Assembly (NCBI GenBank): GCA_963383645.1
Contig: OY726561.1
Location: forward strand, 141,257,441 to 141,321,440
DNA length: 64,000 bases
Direction: 5' to 3'
DNA from: Muscardinus avellanarius
Taxonomy: Eukaryota > Chordata > Mammalia > Rodentia > Gliridae
Numbering within the stretch: position 1 is the first letter of the stretch; every line of letters starts with the position of its first letter. Under the pieces are notes generated by a model. It saw only the letters and a program-made list of their open reading frames with translations. It made no database searches and was not told where the DNA came from. Shown here piece by piece: positions 38,082 through 52,720 of the stretch. The translations under genes and the position numbers were made by a program.

Positions 38082-41000
38082 ACTACGGATTGAACCCAGG
38101 GACATTTTATCTCAGATTTATGGCCTGTTTTATTTTATTTATTTTTTGTGGTACTGGGGGGTGGAACCCAGGGGCTTTCCACCTCCGGGCTACACTCCTA
38201 GACCTGTTTTATACTTTATTTTGAAACAGGGTCTCACTAAGTTGCTGAGAGCCTCACTAAGTAGCTGAGGCTGGCTTCGAACCTGTGTGATCCTCCTGTC
38301 TCAACCTCTCAAACACTGGGATTGCAAGTGTGTGCCACCACGCCCGGCTTATTTTTATTTTTGAAACAGGGTCTCACTAGGTTGATGAGGCCTTATTACT
38401 TGCTGAGGCTGTCCTTGAACCTGCAATCCTCCTGTATCAGCCTATCAAGTACTAGGATTACAGGTGTATGGTATCATACTCAGCTTACATTTTTCTTCTT
38501 TGTCTCCTTTAACTTTTTTTTTGTGTGGTAATGGAGATGGAACCCAGGAGCATTCTACCTCTGAGCTACACCCCCAGCCCTATTTTTTTATTCTTTATTT
38601 TGAAACAGGGTCTCACTCAGTTGCAAAGGGCCTCACTAAGTAGCTGAGGCTGTCCTCGAACAGCGCTCCTCTTGTCTCAGCCTCCTGAATGCTGGGTTGA
38701 CAAGGTGTGCATCACCACGCCCAGCTCCAACTCTTTTTTTTTTTTTTTTTTGTGGTACTAGGGGTAGAACCCAGGGGTTCTTCTACCTCCGGGCTATACT
38801 CCCAGACCTATTTTATATTTTATTTGGGAACCGGGTCTCACTAAGTTTCTGAGGCTGGCTTCAAACCTGTGTGATCCTCCTGTCTCAGCCTCCCACACAC
38901 TGGGATTACAAAAAGGCGCCACCATGCCCAGCTCAACCCTATTTTTTAATATATATTTTTTTCAGCCAGGCATGGTGGTGCATGCCTGTAATCTCAGTAT
39001 TTGGAGGCTGAGATAGAAGAATTGCAGGTTTGATTATAGTCTCAGCAACCTAGAAAAACCCTGTTTCAAAATAAAATTGGAACGGGAGTCTATCTCAGAG
39101 ATAGAATGCCCATGTTCAATTCTCAGCACCAACAAAAATGAAAAAAGATAGCCAGGCGGGGTGGTACATGCTTGCAATTCCAGCATTTGAGAGGCTAAGA
39201 TAGGACGATCGCTATTTGCGGACAGCCTCAGCTACTTAGTGAGGCCCTCTCCAACCCAGTGAGACCCTGTTTCAAAATAAAGAATAAAAAATAGGGATAT
39301 AGCTCGGAGGCAGAATGCCCCTGGGTTCTATCTCCAGTACTGCAAAAAAATTTTTTTAATTAAAAATAAAAATGATCACACACACACACTCACACACTCG
39401 CTATTTGAGCTGGGCATGGCGATGCGCACTTGTAATCCCAGTACTTGGGAAGCTGAGACAGGAGCATCTTGGGTTCAAGACCAGCTTCAGCAACTCACTG
39501 AGATTTTTTTTTTTTTTTTTGCGGGTCTGGGGATGGAACCCAGAGGCATTTGACCTCTGAGCTACACCACTTGCCCTATTTTTTATTCTTTATTTTGAAA
39601 CTGGGTCTCACTGAGTTGCAGAGGGCCTAAGTAGCTGAGGCTGTCTGCGAACCACAATCCTCCAGGTCTCAGTATCCCGAATGCTGGGATGACAAGTGTG
39701 CCCACCATGCCCGGCTAACTTAGTGAGATTCTTAGCAACCTAGCGAGACCCTGTTCCAAAAAATATTAAATAGGGCTCAGGGTACAGCTCAGATGTAGGA
39801 CGCCCCTGGGCTTAATCCCTTTACCACACACACATACAGTCTTGTGTTACTTTTTAGTTTCTAATTCTGTACTGACATATTCAGGCTTCCTTTTTATTTT
39901 TTAGCATAGCATGTCTGGTCTGTGTCTGGGAATTCCAATATCTGAAGCTGCATGAAGATGTTCTGGTTTGTGGTCTTCTGGTTTGTGAGGTTTCTTCTTA
40001 TTTGCTTATTTACTTTTTAGAGATTTCCTATTGAAGTATAATATAGTTATAGGAAAATACATGTGTGATAAATGTATAGTCTGCAGAATTTTCACAAACC
40101 AGGTACATCATATAGGCAGATTTCAGATCAGAAATAGGATATTGGGCTGGGGATGTAGTTCACTGGTGCAACATTTGCCTAGCATGTGTGAGGCCCTGGG
40201 TTTTATCCCAGCACTGCAGAAAAAGAAAGAAGGAAGGAAGAAATAATATTATCAGCTCTAGAAACCTCGTGTTCTTTTCCAACTCCCTACCAACCTCCAA
40301 ACACATTGTCTTGACTGAGAACAGAGATGAATTTTGCCTACGTGCCTCCTTTGTATAAATGGAACCATATGGGGGAGGGAATTGGGGAAGGGCTAATCGA
40401 GTGTTGTGTGCATGTACGCCTCTACCATCTCGTACCCCATTAAAATGCATGGCTATCCCGCGTGGTGCGCACACTCGGAATCCCTGCATTTGGGTTGCTG
40501 GGATTACCAAGGGCAAAGGGCAGAGAGTTGCAAAGGGCTTCACTAAGTAGCTGGAGGCTGTCCTCAAACTTTGATCATCCTGTCTCAGCCACCCAAATGC
40601 CGGGATTACAAGCATGCACTACCACGCCTGGCTTATTCTTTATTTTGAAACAGGGTCTTACTAAGTTGTGGAGGGCCTCACTAAGTAGCTGAGCCTAGCC
40701 CTGTTTTTAAAACGTTTTTGTTTGGAAACGAGGTCTCACTAGGTTGCTAAGGATGGTCTCAAGCCTGGATCCTCCTGTGTCAGCCTCCCAAGTGCTGGGA
40801 TCCTAGGCATGTGCCTTTGTGCCCAGCTTGTGTTTCTCTTTAATTATTACTTACCTTGAAAGTGTATCCTTTGGCTTCCTAGCTTTAAGTGGGGGTGTTG
40901 TCAGAGCCCCTATCTTAACCCTTCACCCCAGTCAAAGCCTAGGAGTGGGCCAAGGTATTGGGTGCTGGGTCCCAGGCAGGCCTGTGGGGGCGCTATAGCT

Positions 41001-44000
41001 GCCTGCGTTGCTGGAGGAGCAAGGTCGAGGGGCTGCCTGGCTGTGTCCTGGTCACCCTAAGGTCACCAGCCTCTGGTTCTGCTTTTCATTCCAGCCTGAT
41101 TCAGTGGTTTGAGACAGCACCAAGTCGGACGTGCCCACAGTGCCGAGTCCAGGTAAGGGCTGGCTGGAACCACCTCAGCTGGATGGCTGTCCTTACCCAG
41201 GAACGGGAATGTGGAAATGTCTCAGACACTGAGCAATGTCTCTGTCTTTTTGATCGTGGGGGTTTGAGGCCTGGAGTTGCTTGGGAGGTCAGCTTCCCCA
41301 CAGGTAGCTGGCAGAAGGACTTGCTGCCGGGGCCAGTTGTCACTTTCAGAAGGTGGCCCAGCACTGGACTTGGCGGTGACTTCTGAGCCCTCAGCACACG
41401 TCTGCAGTGACGCGGCTTCAGCTGGGCCTTCAGGGATGAGCGGGCTTCTCACCCCAAAGGGTGCACTGGAGCTAGGTCTGAGGCCAGACCCGGCGTTCGT
41501 TAGCAGCAGTACCCTACCAGCTCCCTCCTCGCCATGGCCCAGCAAGGCAGCCACACTCGATCTATTTCCCATCCAGGTTGGCAAAAGAACTATTATCAAC
41601 AAGCTCTTCTTCGACCTTGCCCAGGAGGAGGAGAGTGTCCTGGATGCAGAATTTTTAAAGGTATTCAAAATCTGCCCCACTGGACCCACGTCTCCTGGGC
41701 ACTTTCCACCTCCACACAACAGGGAGGGCTCGGAGGGGTCGTGGGGCTGGCAGAGTCCAGGCGGGCGAGGAGAGCAGAGGACCTGATGATGAGAGCCACC
41801 CAGAAGGACCGCAGCTGCCAGGTTTGTGGGGATTCTGAGGACAGGGCAGCTTCCCGCGCCCTCCCCCTGGTGAAGGTTCATGCCTCCTGGCCAGCCCGCC
41901 GCCTGCTGGGTAGTGAGGGCAGATGAGAAGGTGCTCTCACTCCCCGGCCGGGGAGATGTCTGCGCCCAGTGTTTTCTCACCTGAGCCGCGCCTCAGAACT
42001 GCCTGGGAACGTGGTATAAAGTCGGGCCTGGATCTTCCCCCAAGCAGTAGTAAAGGTCAGAGACCCTGGAAAGCCACTCCGCAGGGGCGGGTGCGCAGGC
42101 TCCCAGCTACACTTGTACTCTCTTCCAAATCTAGGATTTCGCTTTGTGTGTGCCTGAGGGGGCTGGCCTGGGGTTGCCGTGGCCTGAGACTCCCAGGTGT
42201 CTGGGATGCCAGGGCCTTGGGCTGTCCTTGGGAACGGCCTGCTCCCCGTGTGGGCTGCCTTCTCACCACTGGGGAAGCTGCTCTGGTTTTAAGTGGCATC
42301 CTCACGGAGGGGATGGCAACAGAGGCAGATTTCTTCCCAGATTTCAAAGCCGGGTCTCTGAGAGCAGGAGGCAGCATCTTTTTTTTTTTTTTTTTTTTTT
42401 TTTTGCGGGTCTGGGGAGGGAACCCAGGGGCATTCGACCTCCGAGCTACACCCCCTTCCCTACTTTTTATTCTTTATTTTGCAACCGGGTCTCACTAAGT
42501 TGCAAAGGGCTTCACTAAGTAGCTGAGGCTGTCTATGAACTGCGATCCTCCGGTCTCAGCCTCCCAAATGCTGGGATTACAAGCGTGTGCCACCATGCCC
42601 AGCATCTATTTTTTTATATTTTATTTGAAAACAGGGTTTCACTAAGTTTCTGAGAGCCTCACGAAGTAGCTGAGGCTGGCTTCAAACCTGCACGATCCTC
42701 CTGTCTCAGCCTCCCAAGTGCGGGGATTAAAAGCGTGTGCCACCACACCTGGCTGGAGGGAGACAGTGTCTTGAGTGGTTTGCAGCCAGGGCACGGAAGG
42801 CCCCTGCTCGGGCGTGGTGGGAGCCAGAAGACTGGGAGACGGTGCTCCAGCCGTGGGCTGCTGTCTCTTCTCAGGCAGATCTGCATGTCCTTTCGTCCCA
42901 GCTGTCCTGCTTATACTGACCAGCCTAGGCACCAGAAACTTCTTCCCCAGAGCCCCAGGCGGAGAGTTCCATAGCAGGGGGCCTGTCCATCCACTGGGCT
43001 GGGCCTTCGTATCGCCACATGTGAAATTGTGTTGACCTTAGAAGGGTGATCTAGAGGAAGGGAGGTTTCCTTCCACCTGGCTGCTGCCGTGGATCCTTGC
43101 TCAAACATTTTGGTTCTATAGAGCCTTGCTGTCCTGGCTATGGAGCGGGCACTGATTGTGCCCGCAGTGATGTGGCGCTCTCTGGGCTTCCAAATAGGGC
43201 CTGGGGTCTCTTCCACCCTGGCCTCTCTGCCCTGCCGCAGCTGCTGTGGAGCATAAAGAAGGGTTTCGAAGCCGGGCGTGGTGGCGCAGGCTTATAATCC
43301 CCGCACTTGGGAGGCAGAGACAGGAGGATCGTGCAGGATTGAAGCAGAGACCCTGTTTCCAAATAAAAAAATATAAAAAATAGGTCTGGGAGTATAGCCC
43401 GGAGATAGAAGGGTTTCCAGGAACCCCAGTACCACCAAAAGAAAAAGAAGAAGAAGAAGGGTTTCGAGGGGCTCCCTTGACCCTCGCAGCAGCGGGTGAG
43501 CGCAGCATGTGAGCCTCATCCAGGGGTGCAGAGCTGCCCTGGCTCCCGAGCTCTCTGGGCATGGCTGGGATGTTGGAGGTACACAGAGTCAGGGTAGAGT
43601 GAACAGGGAGCTAGCCCGTAAAGCAGGCAGGACCCTGGGTGGGGAGAAGTGGTCATGGCCCCAGGTCTTTGGCCATCCCTGTTCTGTGTCCCTGACGAGT
43701 GCAGCTGATGGCCAGAGGGTAAGGGCATTCGTGGCTGGCGAAACCATGGAGGTCTCTGCTGTTGAGGCTGGTCCACCGCCCCCTCACTCTCCGGCCCCTG
43801 TGCTACTGTTCTTCCCGGCCTGGGGTTTTGCTCCTGGGATTGGGTTCCTCCTCTTTACCTTATCCTTTCCTTTCCTTCCTCTCCCCCTTCTCTTCTTCCT
43901 CCCTCCCTCTCTCAGTACTAGGGATTGGACCCAGGGATGTTCTACCTCTTAGCTACCCCTCGGCCCTATTTATTTATTTAGTGCTCCTGGGAAATGAACC

Positions 44001-45935
44001 AGGGACCTCTTACTGCCAAGCTGCATCTCTAGCTCTTTTGTTTTGTTTTGTTTTGTTTTGTTGTTGTTGTATTTTCAGGTCTGGGGATGGAACCCAGGGG
44101 CATTTGACCTCCGAGCTACAACCCCTGCCCTAGTTTTTATTCTTTATTTTGAAACAGGGTCTCACTATGTTGTAGAGGGCCTCACTAAGTAGCTGAGGCT
44201 GTCCGTGAACCATGATCCTCCAGTCTGAATGCTGGGATTACAAGTGCGTGCCACCACGCCAGGCTATTTGTTTTGTTTTTAAACATTGTTTATGCCGGGC
44301 GTGGTGGCGCATGCTTGTAATCCCAGCACTTGGGAGGCTGAGACAGGAGGATTGCACAGGTTCGAAGCCAGCCTCAGCTACTTAGTGAGGCTTTCAGCAA
44401 CTTAGTGAGACCCTGTTTCCAAATCAAATATAAAATAGGTCTGGGAGTATAGCCCAGAGGTAGAAAAGCCCCTGGGTTTCATCCCCAGTACCACCAAAAA
44501 AAAAATTGTTTCCACATGGTGGCGCACACCTGTAATCCCAGCATTTGGGAGGCCGAGGCCAGAGGATTGCAGGTTCAAGAGCAGCCTGAGCAACTTAGTA
44601 CAGCTCTCAGTCACTTAGCAAGACAAAACACAACTGGAGCACAGCCTGGAGGTAGAAATAAGTCCCCTGGTCCAATCCCTAGCACACACACAAAAGAAAA
44701 GGAAGAGAAAGAAAGACTTGCTAGGTTGCCTTGCTGTGTTAGCAGCTGAGACTCCTCGGCCTCCGACCCTCCTGTCTCTGCTTTTGATTTTGAAGTAGAA
44801 GCTTGCGAAGTTGCTGGGTCTTAAGTTGCTGAGGCTGGTCTCAAACCTGTGCTCCTCCTGTCTCGGTCTCCCAAGTACTGAGATTCCAGGCGGTGCCACC
44901 AGGCCCTACGTTTTGCAGCTCGTGGAGGTAAAGGAATACTTACCTCTCCTGTGTTGGCTTAGCTTGGCTTTGAGACACACCGGAGTTCATGCGTCCACCT
45001 TGAGGCTCCCGCACCTGTGGAGGCCGTGTGGAGGAGGCTAGGCTGCGTTTCTGTTGCTTAGTATGGGTATTGCTTTGCAGAATGAACTGGACAGTATCAG
45101 AGCCCAGCTCTCCCAGAAAGGTGAGCTTTCAAGCAATGAGAGCCCTGGGAAGCCCCTGACTTGGATGCTGGGAGGAAGGGGAGGATGGACGAGCTCAAGC
45201 CTCCTGACAGCCAGGACTCTGCCTGCTGGGCGTGTCCAGGGTTCTTCCTAGGGAGGTGAATGCAGCCGCCCACTTAGACCACCTGAGCCTCCTCTCTGCT
45301 GGCTTTGGGGCCAGGATCGGGCTGGGAGGGGCTCCTAATGGGACGAAGTTGAGCTGCACAGTTTGACAGGAGTCTGCTTGATTTCTGGAACGATGAATTA
45401 CCCAGATCCATGGGAAGGGAAGAGCGAATCTCCCAAGCAGCTGTCTCTTGGTTGAGGACTGTGGCCCCGCTTCCCAGACGGGTGTGCCAGAGAGGAAGCA
45501 GGCCGTTCAGCTCCCTGGCCCATGCCTGTGCCCTCCCTGGCTGGAGCACAAGGGCTGGGTCCTTGTGCTGACGGGTCGATGGGCCTCTCCCCTCCCTCAC
45601 CGCCCTCATCCCATGGTCCAGAGAGGGAGAAACGGGAGAGCCAGGCCATCATCGACACCCTGCGGGACACGCTGGAAGAGCGCAATGCCACCGTGGACTC
45701 CCTGCAGACGGCTTTAGACAAGGCCAAGATGCTGAGCTCCACGCTCAAGGTAGGTCCCTGCGGGCGCAGAGGTGTGATGAGCTCTGGCCGTCTCAGGATC
45801 TCCACTCTGGGCTTACGTTCTAGCTCTGCCCCCGTCAGTACCTTGATTGTGCAGTTGTAAAACGGAGGCAGACCCCAGCTCTCGTGTGGCCCCATCCGCC
45901 CATAAGAAAGGAGTACACTGGCTGAGTCTGGAGAT

Positions 45936-45978
<43 letters not shown>

Positions 45979-48900
45979 TGCTGGGGATTGAACCCATGGC
46001 CATTCTTCCTGCGAGCTACACCCCCAGCCCAATTTTTTTTTTATTTTGAAACAGGGTCTCACTAAGTTGCAGACGGCCTCACTAAGTGGCTGAGGCTGTC
46101 TGTGAACTGTGATCCTCTGGTCTCAGCCTCCCAAATGCTGGGATTCCAAGCGTGCGCCACCATGCGTGGCCGAGCCTGTGATTTTGATGAGGTAGTTCTG
46201 GAGGCCTTCCCACACTTCATGGAGGGCTGCTCAACTGAAACCTTGGTGAGGCTAGGCTGTGCTTTCAAAATGGCTCGTACTCCACTGACTGTCCGTCTAC
46301 CAGTCTGAAGACCTTCCCTCAGCGCTCCAGTGCTTAGCCAGGCTGCTCTCTGGAGCCAGATCAAACAGCATCCCAGAGAGGAGCGAGGGCCTTTGAAGTC
46401 AGCTGTGCTGAGCTGACCAGGCAGATCAAAGCCCACAAAGCAAGCAGCCAGGCCGATGAATTCTGCATCAGCCTAGGTTGCAAGCCTCTTGCTCTCCAAG
46501 GGGCAGGAGGCGATTGATTCCGAACCCACGATTGATATTCTGGCCTTGTAGGCAGGAGCGGTCCTTGCAGGATGCCATTTGAAAGGGAAAGGGAGCCATC
46601 CTTGTGAACAGACAGGGCCTCAGGGTATTCATTCTTTCTGTTCCTGCTTGGGGGATGGGCTCAGTCACATGGCCTGGCTGCAGAGCGGGAGCCTCTGATG
46701 GCCGTCCCAGCTGAGGGCAGCCTGGCCAGCTGCTCCTGGCCCGGCTCTCCTGTCCTACACCTGTCCACGGATCCGGATGGTTGCCCTAGTTGTTGGTGCT
46801 CTGGACTCGATTTTCAGCTGCCTGCACCACGTGCAGCCCACAGTGGAGCTGTAGACGCTGGCTGTGGGCTGCGTCCTATCGTAGGACATGCCCCAGGAGG
46901 AAGCAGCTGGCCTGGGGCCTGCGAGCAGTCACACACAGGCCAGAATGCCCCCCAGTCTTACCTCCTGGGATTTGGAGACAAATAGCTACCAGCATTTTTT
47001 TTTTTTTTTTCTCCTTTTGGAGTTCTCGGGATTGAACCCAGGTACATTTTACCTCCAATCTACACCCACAGCCCTATTTTTTATTCTTTATTCTGCAACG
47101 GGGTCTCACTAATTTGTGGAGGGCCTCACTAAGTAGCCAAGACTGGCCATGAACCTGAGATCCTCCTGTCTCAGGCTCCCAAGCACTGGGATTTCAAGCG
47201 TGTGCCACAGTGCCTGGCTGCTAACAGCATTTTCAAAAGATACAGTGCAGACAGTTCTAGAGCAGGGTCTTCTCCGGGGCCTTAGCCGTGGCTCCTAAGC
47301 AGCACGCATGGGTGTGTTTGCTCTTCAGAAGCAGATGATGTACTTGGAGCAGCAGCAGGACGAGACCAAACAAGCGCAGGAGGAGGCCCGCCAACTCAGA
47401 AGGAAGATGAAGACCATGGAGCAGTGAGTCGGAGTGGGCGCCTGTACTGTGCCTCACACCCAGGGCCCCGCGGAGTCCAGCTCCGGGCACCTGCGGCGGC
47501 GGGCTCACGTCTGTGCTCACGGCTCTGCGGGCACGGAGGGCTCGGGCCAGCCACCTGTGGCACAAGCTTCCCTGCTTGGCCGCTGTGGATCCCACTTTCC
47601 ATGGGGTCCTTGCCACGCTCCTCCAGCCTGGTGCTGTGGCCAGGTGACACGTTCCTCCAGCAGCCTCGAGGAACGCCTGACCTTAAGGCCCCCTGTCAGC
47701 ACCTGTTCTTCCTTGGCAGCATCCCTGGAGCTGTGCTCAGCTCCGCTGTGGAACCTTTCCTTGGGCACACCCACCTGCTGAAGCATCCTAGCAGCCCAGG
47801 CTGTTGCCATAGCAACGGCAGCAAAGGGAGGCAGACTAAGCGTCAGCCTCCAGATTTCAAATGCCGTGGGCCGGGTATGTTTTTCAGGATTGAGCTCCTA
47901 CTCCAGAGTCAGCGGTCTGAGGTGGAGGAGATGATTCAAGACATGGGTGTGGGGCAGTCAGCGGTGGAGCAGCTGGCTGTGTACTGTGTGTCCCTCAAGA
48001 AGTACGTGCCCTGGCGCTTGTCAGCAAGCCAGGGGTTCCCAGCGGCCCTCCCTAGCTCTTATACAACAGGTAGAGCTCGGGGCCAGCTCTGGAGCTGTGC
48101 TGCCTTAGTGTGAACCCTAACTCTAGCTGTCACCAGCTGTGTGGACTGAGACCAGCTTCCTGGCCTCTCTGACCCTCATCTCACACTGACGATGGTAATA
48201 GATGTGCCTTCTAGGCTTGCCGAGAGGCTCGGGTGTGAAGTGGCCTTTCTAGGCGTCAACACGGCTTGTGAGCTGTGAGCCCCTCCACTGTCGCTAGTGT
48301 ATTTCCCATCAGCGCCGTCCTGGCCCAGCCTGGCTTGGATCGGGCACTTTGCCCGTATTCTTCGCTACGGGGATGGAGGTTCGTGGGAGGGAGGCCCTTG
48401 GCTCACAAGCACAGAGGGACCAGGTGGCGGAGGCCCCTGGAGAGGCGGGAGCTTCCTGCACACCCTCAAGCTGCCGTGCCTCCAGGCCAGGCGGGGAGAG
48501 CGTGGCCGGCCCCTGCATTTGGTGCAGGCTCTCCACAGCCCCCCGGGCCTGCTGGACACGGTCAGCGGAGGGACGTGAGTGAGCTGAGGCCTGGCGCAGT
48601 CTGACCGCCTCTTTCCACGGCCACCCTGCAGAGAGTATGAGAATCTGAAAGAGGCACTGAAGGCCTCGGGGGAGCTGGCGGACAGGCTGAGGAAGGACCT
48701 GGTCTCTTCCAGAAGCAAGGTAACTGAGCAGGGAGGACAGGCTGAAGAGGCCTGCTCACCCGGTCCCTGGGCTAGGCCCTGGGGCCCGACGGTGCAGCCT
48801 ACTCCAGGAGGCTGGCGCATGGCTCCTGGACTCTGCTCACCGGTCCCTACTGGTATTGACTCCATGGGCTTGTCCACGGGGCAGCAGATCGCGGAGCCAT

Positions 48901-51900
48901 CCTCCCGCATGGGCACACACTGGTGCTCCTTCCTGCTCTGCCCGGCTCCTCAGCTGCCTGCTACCTCAGCTGGCTGCAGAGCACAGGCCCCAAACGTGAC
49001 AGCTCAGAGCCCTTTGGGTGGCAGGCCCAGGGAGAGGGCTCCCGGGACGGCTGCCTTGGCTCTGGTGTGGTGCCTCAGGCTGCAGTGGGGCAGAGAGCAG
49101 CCTTTGCCCCCAGGAGGCGCTGCTCCACATTGCAGGCCCAAGGCAGCCACACCCCCTTCTGGACCCCACGCCTTTGCGCGCTGGGTGCACGGGGCCGCTA
49201 CTGCTTGTCCTTACCCCCTGTGCTTTCCTGTAGTTGCAGACTGTCTGCTCCGAGCTGGAGAAGACCAAGGTGGAGCTGAGGTCGGCCCAGAAGGACTTGC
49301 AGAGTGCTGACAAGGAAGTCACAGTCAGTGTCTGCCCCCAGATGGATGCGGGTGCGGGGTCTGGGTGCCCTTGGCTCCGCGCCTCCCTGGGCAGGCCACG
49401 GCAGGTGGGGTGGGCACCTCCGCTTCTTTGGCAGAGAGCAGGTAGCACTGGCTCTTCCCACGCCACCTGTCCTGGGCCCACCCGCAGGGTCCCGAGCCAT
49501 CAGCTGCGGTCCTGCAGAGAGCGCTTCTGCAGCCTGCTGCGGGCGGCAGGCCTCCTCCTCCTGGTGCCGGGACACGCCGCTTGCCCCCACGTCGTCCTTT
49601 CACTCACGCTCTTCTCTCCTCCAAGAGCCTAAAGAAGAAGCTAACCATGTTGCAGGAAACCCTGAGCTTGCCCCCCGTGGCCAGAGAGACTGTCGACCGC
49701 CTGGTTTTAGAGAGGTGTGTTGGCCCTCTGCGGCAGGGGTGGGGAGCGGGAAGAGGGCCCGAGAAGGGCCTGCCTGGGGTGGCGTGGGTGCTCTCTGTGG
49801 ACGGGAAGCTCTGGGCCTCCTGCCTGCGAACCAGCCAGGACAAAGCGAGAGAGCAGCTTTGAGACTGCACTCTGGCAAGAAAGGCACAGGAGCCGGCGTG
49901 GGGCGCACACCTAGAATCCCAGTGCCTGGGCGGCTGAGCCCAGCAGGCTGAGGCCAGCCTCACTCAGCAGCTTAAGGGAACCCTGTTTCAAAAGAAAGAA
50001 TATTTGCAGGGTGTGGTGGCGCAGGCTTGTGATCCCAGCACTTGGGAGGCTGAGACAGGAGGATTGAAGGTTCACAGCCTCAGCAGTTTAGTGAGGCTCT
50101 CTACAACTCAGTGAGACCTTGTTTCAAAATAAGTAAAATAGGGCTAGGAGTGTAACTCAGGTAGAATGCCTCCTGGGTTCAATCCCCAGCACATAAATAC
50201 GTACATGCATACATATATACATAGTGATTTATTTAAATATTTTAAAAGCTGGGCATGGTGGCACATACTTGTAACCCCAGTACTTGGGAGGCAGAGACAG
50301 GAAGATTGTGGGTTTGCAGCCAGTCTCAGCTACTTAGGCCCTCTGCAATTTACTGAGACCCTGTTTCAAAATAAAGGCCGGGGGTATAGTTTGGAGGTAG
50401 AATGTGCCTGGGTTCAATTTCCCAGTACTGCTATAAGTAAATAAATAATAAAAATATTTTAAGCTGGGCGTGGTGGTGCATGCCTGTAATCCTAGTACTT
50501 GGGAAGCTGAAACAGGAGGATCACAGGTTTGAGGACAGCCTTAGCAAGTAGTGAGACTCATCAACCTAAAGAGACCCTGTTTCAAAATAAATAAATAAAT
50601 AAATAAAAAACAGGCATGGTGGCACATGCTTGTAATCCCAGGATTTGGGAGGCTGACACCAGAGGATCGCGGTTCGCGGACAGCCTCAGATACTTAGGAG
50701 GCCCTCTGCAACTTAGTGAGACCCTGTTTCAAAATAAAGAATAAAAAATAGGGCAGGGGTGTAACTTAGAGGTGGAATGCCCCTGGGTTTCATCCCCAGA
50801 CCCGCAAAAATAAAAATAGAAAATAAAATCGGGCTGGGAGTATAGCTTGAGATAGTGTTCCTGGGTTCAATCTCCAGTAGCACAAAAATAAACAAATCTG
50901 CCAGTGGAAGGAGGCAAGAGCAGAGGGATGGGCAGAGGGCAGGCCCCTGCCAGGACTGGACGTCCCGTCCTCCCCCAGTGTGTAGACAGGCTGGCGGGTC
51001 ATTCTCAGGGTCCTGTCCTGCCTGCAGAGGACCCGGACACAGGACTCCTGCCAGCGACTTAGGGTTGTATTTGCACCCCTTTTCCGCGTTCTTCGGTAAA
51101 CCAGTGTGCTGTCTTCCTCGCATCCAGTTGGCTGCCAGCACCTGGGGCCTGCCATGAGGTCCGGTGTGGGCTTCATTTTGGCCAGCTGGGCTCTGTTTCT
51201 GGCCCTTCCCTCCCCCTCCCTGGCCACACCTGTCAGAAGCCCCAGAGACTGAGGTGGTCCCGCAAGCGGGCCTGGTGTGGCCACACGCTGGCCCTCTGGG
51301 TCTGGCGCTGCGGCGAGGAGCACAGGCACACATGCCCTGAGCGCAGGGACCATGCTCACTGCTTCCTCCAGCCCTGGCTGCTGCGAGGCTTGGACTCCTG
51401 CAGCACGGCGTGTGGGGTGCACTGCGTGCCCTGCCCCCTTGTGTGGGGCTCGTGAGGCAGCCGGGCTGGGGCGGCCCCAAGTTCCCCTCACCACCAGGCT
51501 CTGTGCCCAGGCCTGGAGCCCACCTTGGGACAGGAGGGCAGCTTTGCTGTCCTTCCTTGCACCCCAGCAGCAGGAGCCATTAGCTTTCACATCTGTATAA
51601 GGCCGGCTGGCACCAGTCAGGCTGCCTTTCTCTCTGGTATTTTTTGAGCATAAACTAGGGCAGCAGGTCTGTCGCATTTAGTGTTAGCCCTGTCTAGCCA
51701 GCCACAGTCTCCTGTAAATTGGGTCCTCTCCCAGGCCCCTAACTCTCAGGAGCAGTGGATGGCTCCTCTGTGGCAGCTTTGCCCTGTCTCCCTTGTGCTC
51801 TGATGCCAAGACCCTCAGGATGACGAAGGCCAGCTTCTGCCTCTCCCCCTCAGCAGCTGACCTGTCGCTGTGGCTCTGGGCGAGGGCTAGGTTCCCCAGC

Positions 51901-52689
51901 ATATCACAGTGTGTAGGACATTCCAGGGCCTGCGACCTCTGATCTACATCCCAGCCTTTTTTAGCTTTTGTTTTGAAACACAGTCTCACAAGTTGCTGAG
52001 GCTGATCTTGAGCCTGTGATCCTTCTCGGCCTCCCGCATACTGGGATTCCAGGTCTGTGCCCACACCTGGCTTAGGAACATTCCTTAAACCAACCTTTAG
52101 ATCTTCTTGTCTCAGGCTCCCAAGTAGCTGGGATTGCAGGCATGCTGTGCTCAGCAAGAAATTTTTTAAGAAATTTAGAATTAGCCAGGCGTGGTGGCGC
52201 ACGCTTGTAATCCCAGTACTTGGAAGGCTGACACAGGGGATCACAGGTTCGTGGCCAGCCTCAGCTACTTAGTGAGGCCCTCTACAACTCAGTGAGACCC
52301 TGTTTTCAAAATAAAAAGAATAAAAATGTGCTGGGGGCATAGCTCAGAGATAAAATTCCCCTGGATTCAATTCCCAGCACCACACCAAAAAAAGCAAGCC
52401 AACAAAAAATAAAATAAAAAAATGGGGCTGGGGGGTGTAGCTCGGAGGTAGAATGTTCCTGAGTTCATTCCCCAGTACTGCAAAAGAAAAAACAAAACAA
52501 AAATTAAGCGAGGCATGATGGTACACATCTGTAATCCCAGCACTTGGGAGAATGAGACAGGAGGGTGTTGAAGGCCGACTTCAGCAGTTTAATGAGGCCT
52601 TTATCAACTTAGCCGAGACCCTATTTCAAAATAAAAAATGGGGCTGGGGTATAGCTCAGGCAGAATGCTGCTGAGTTCAATGCCCAGCT

Positions 52690-52720
<31 letters not shown>

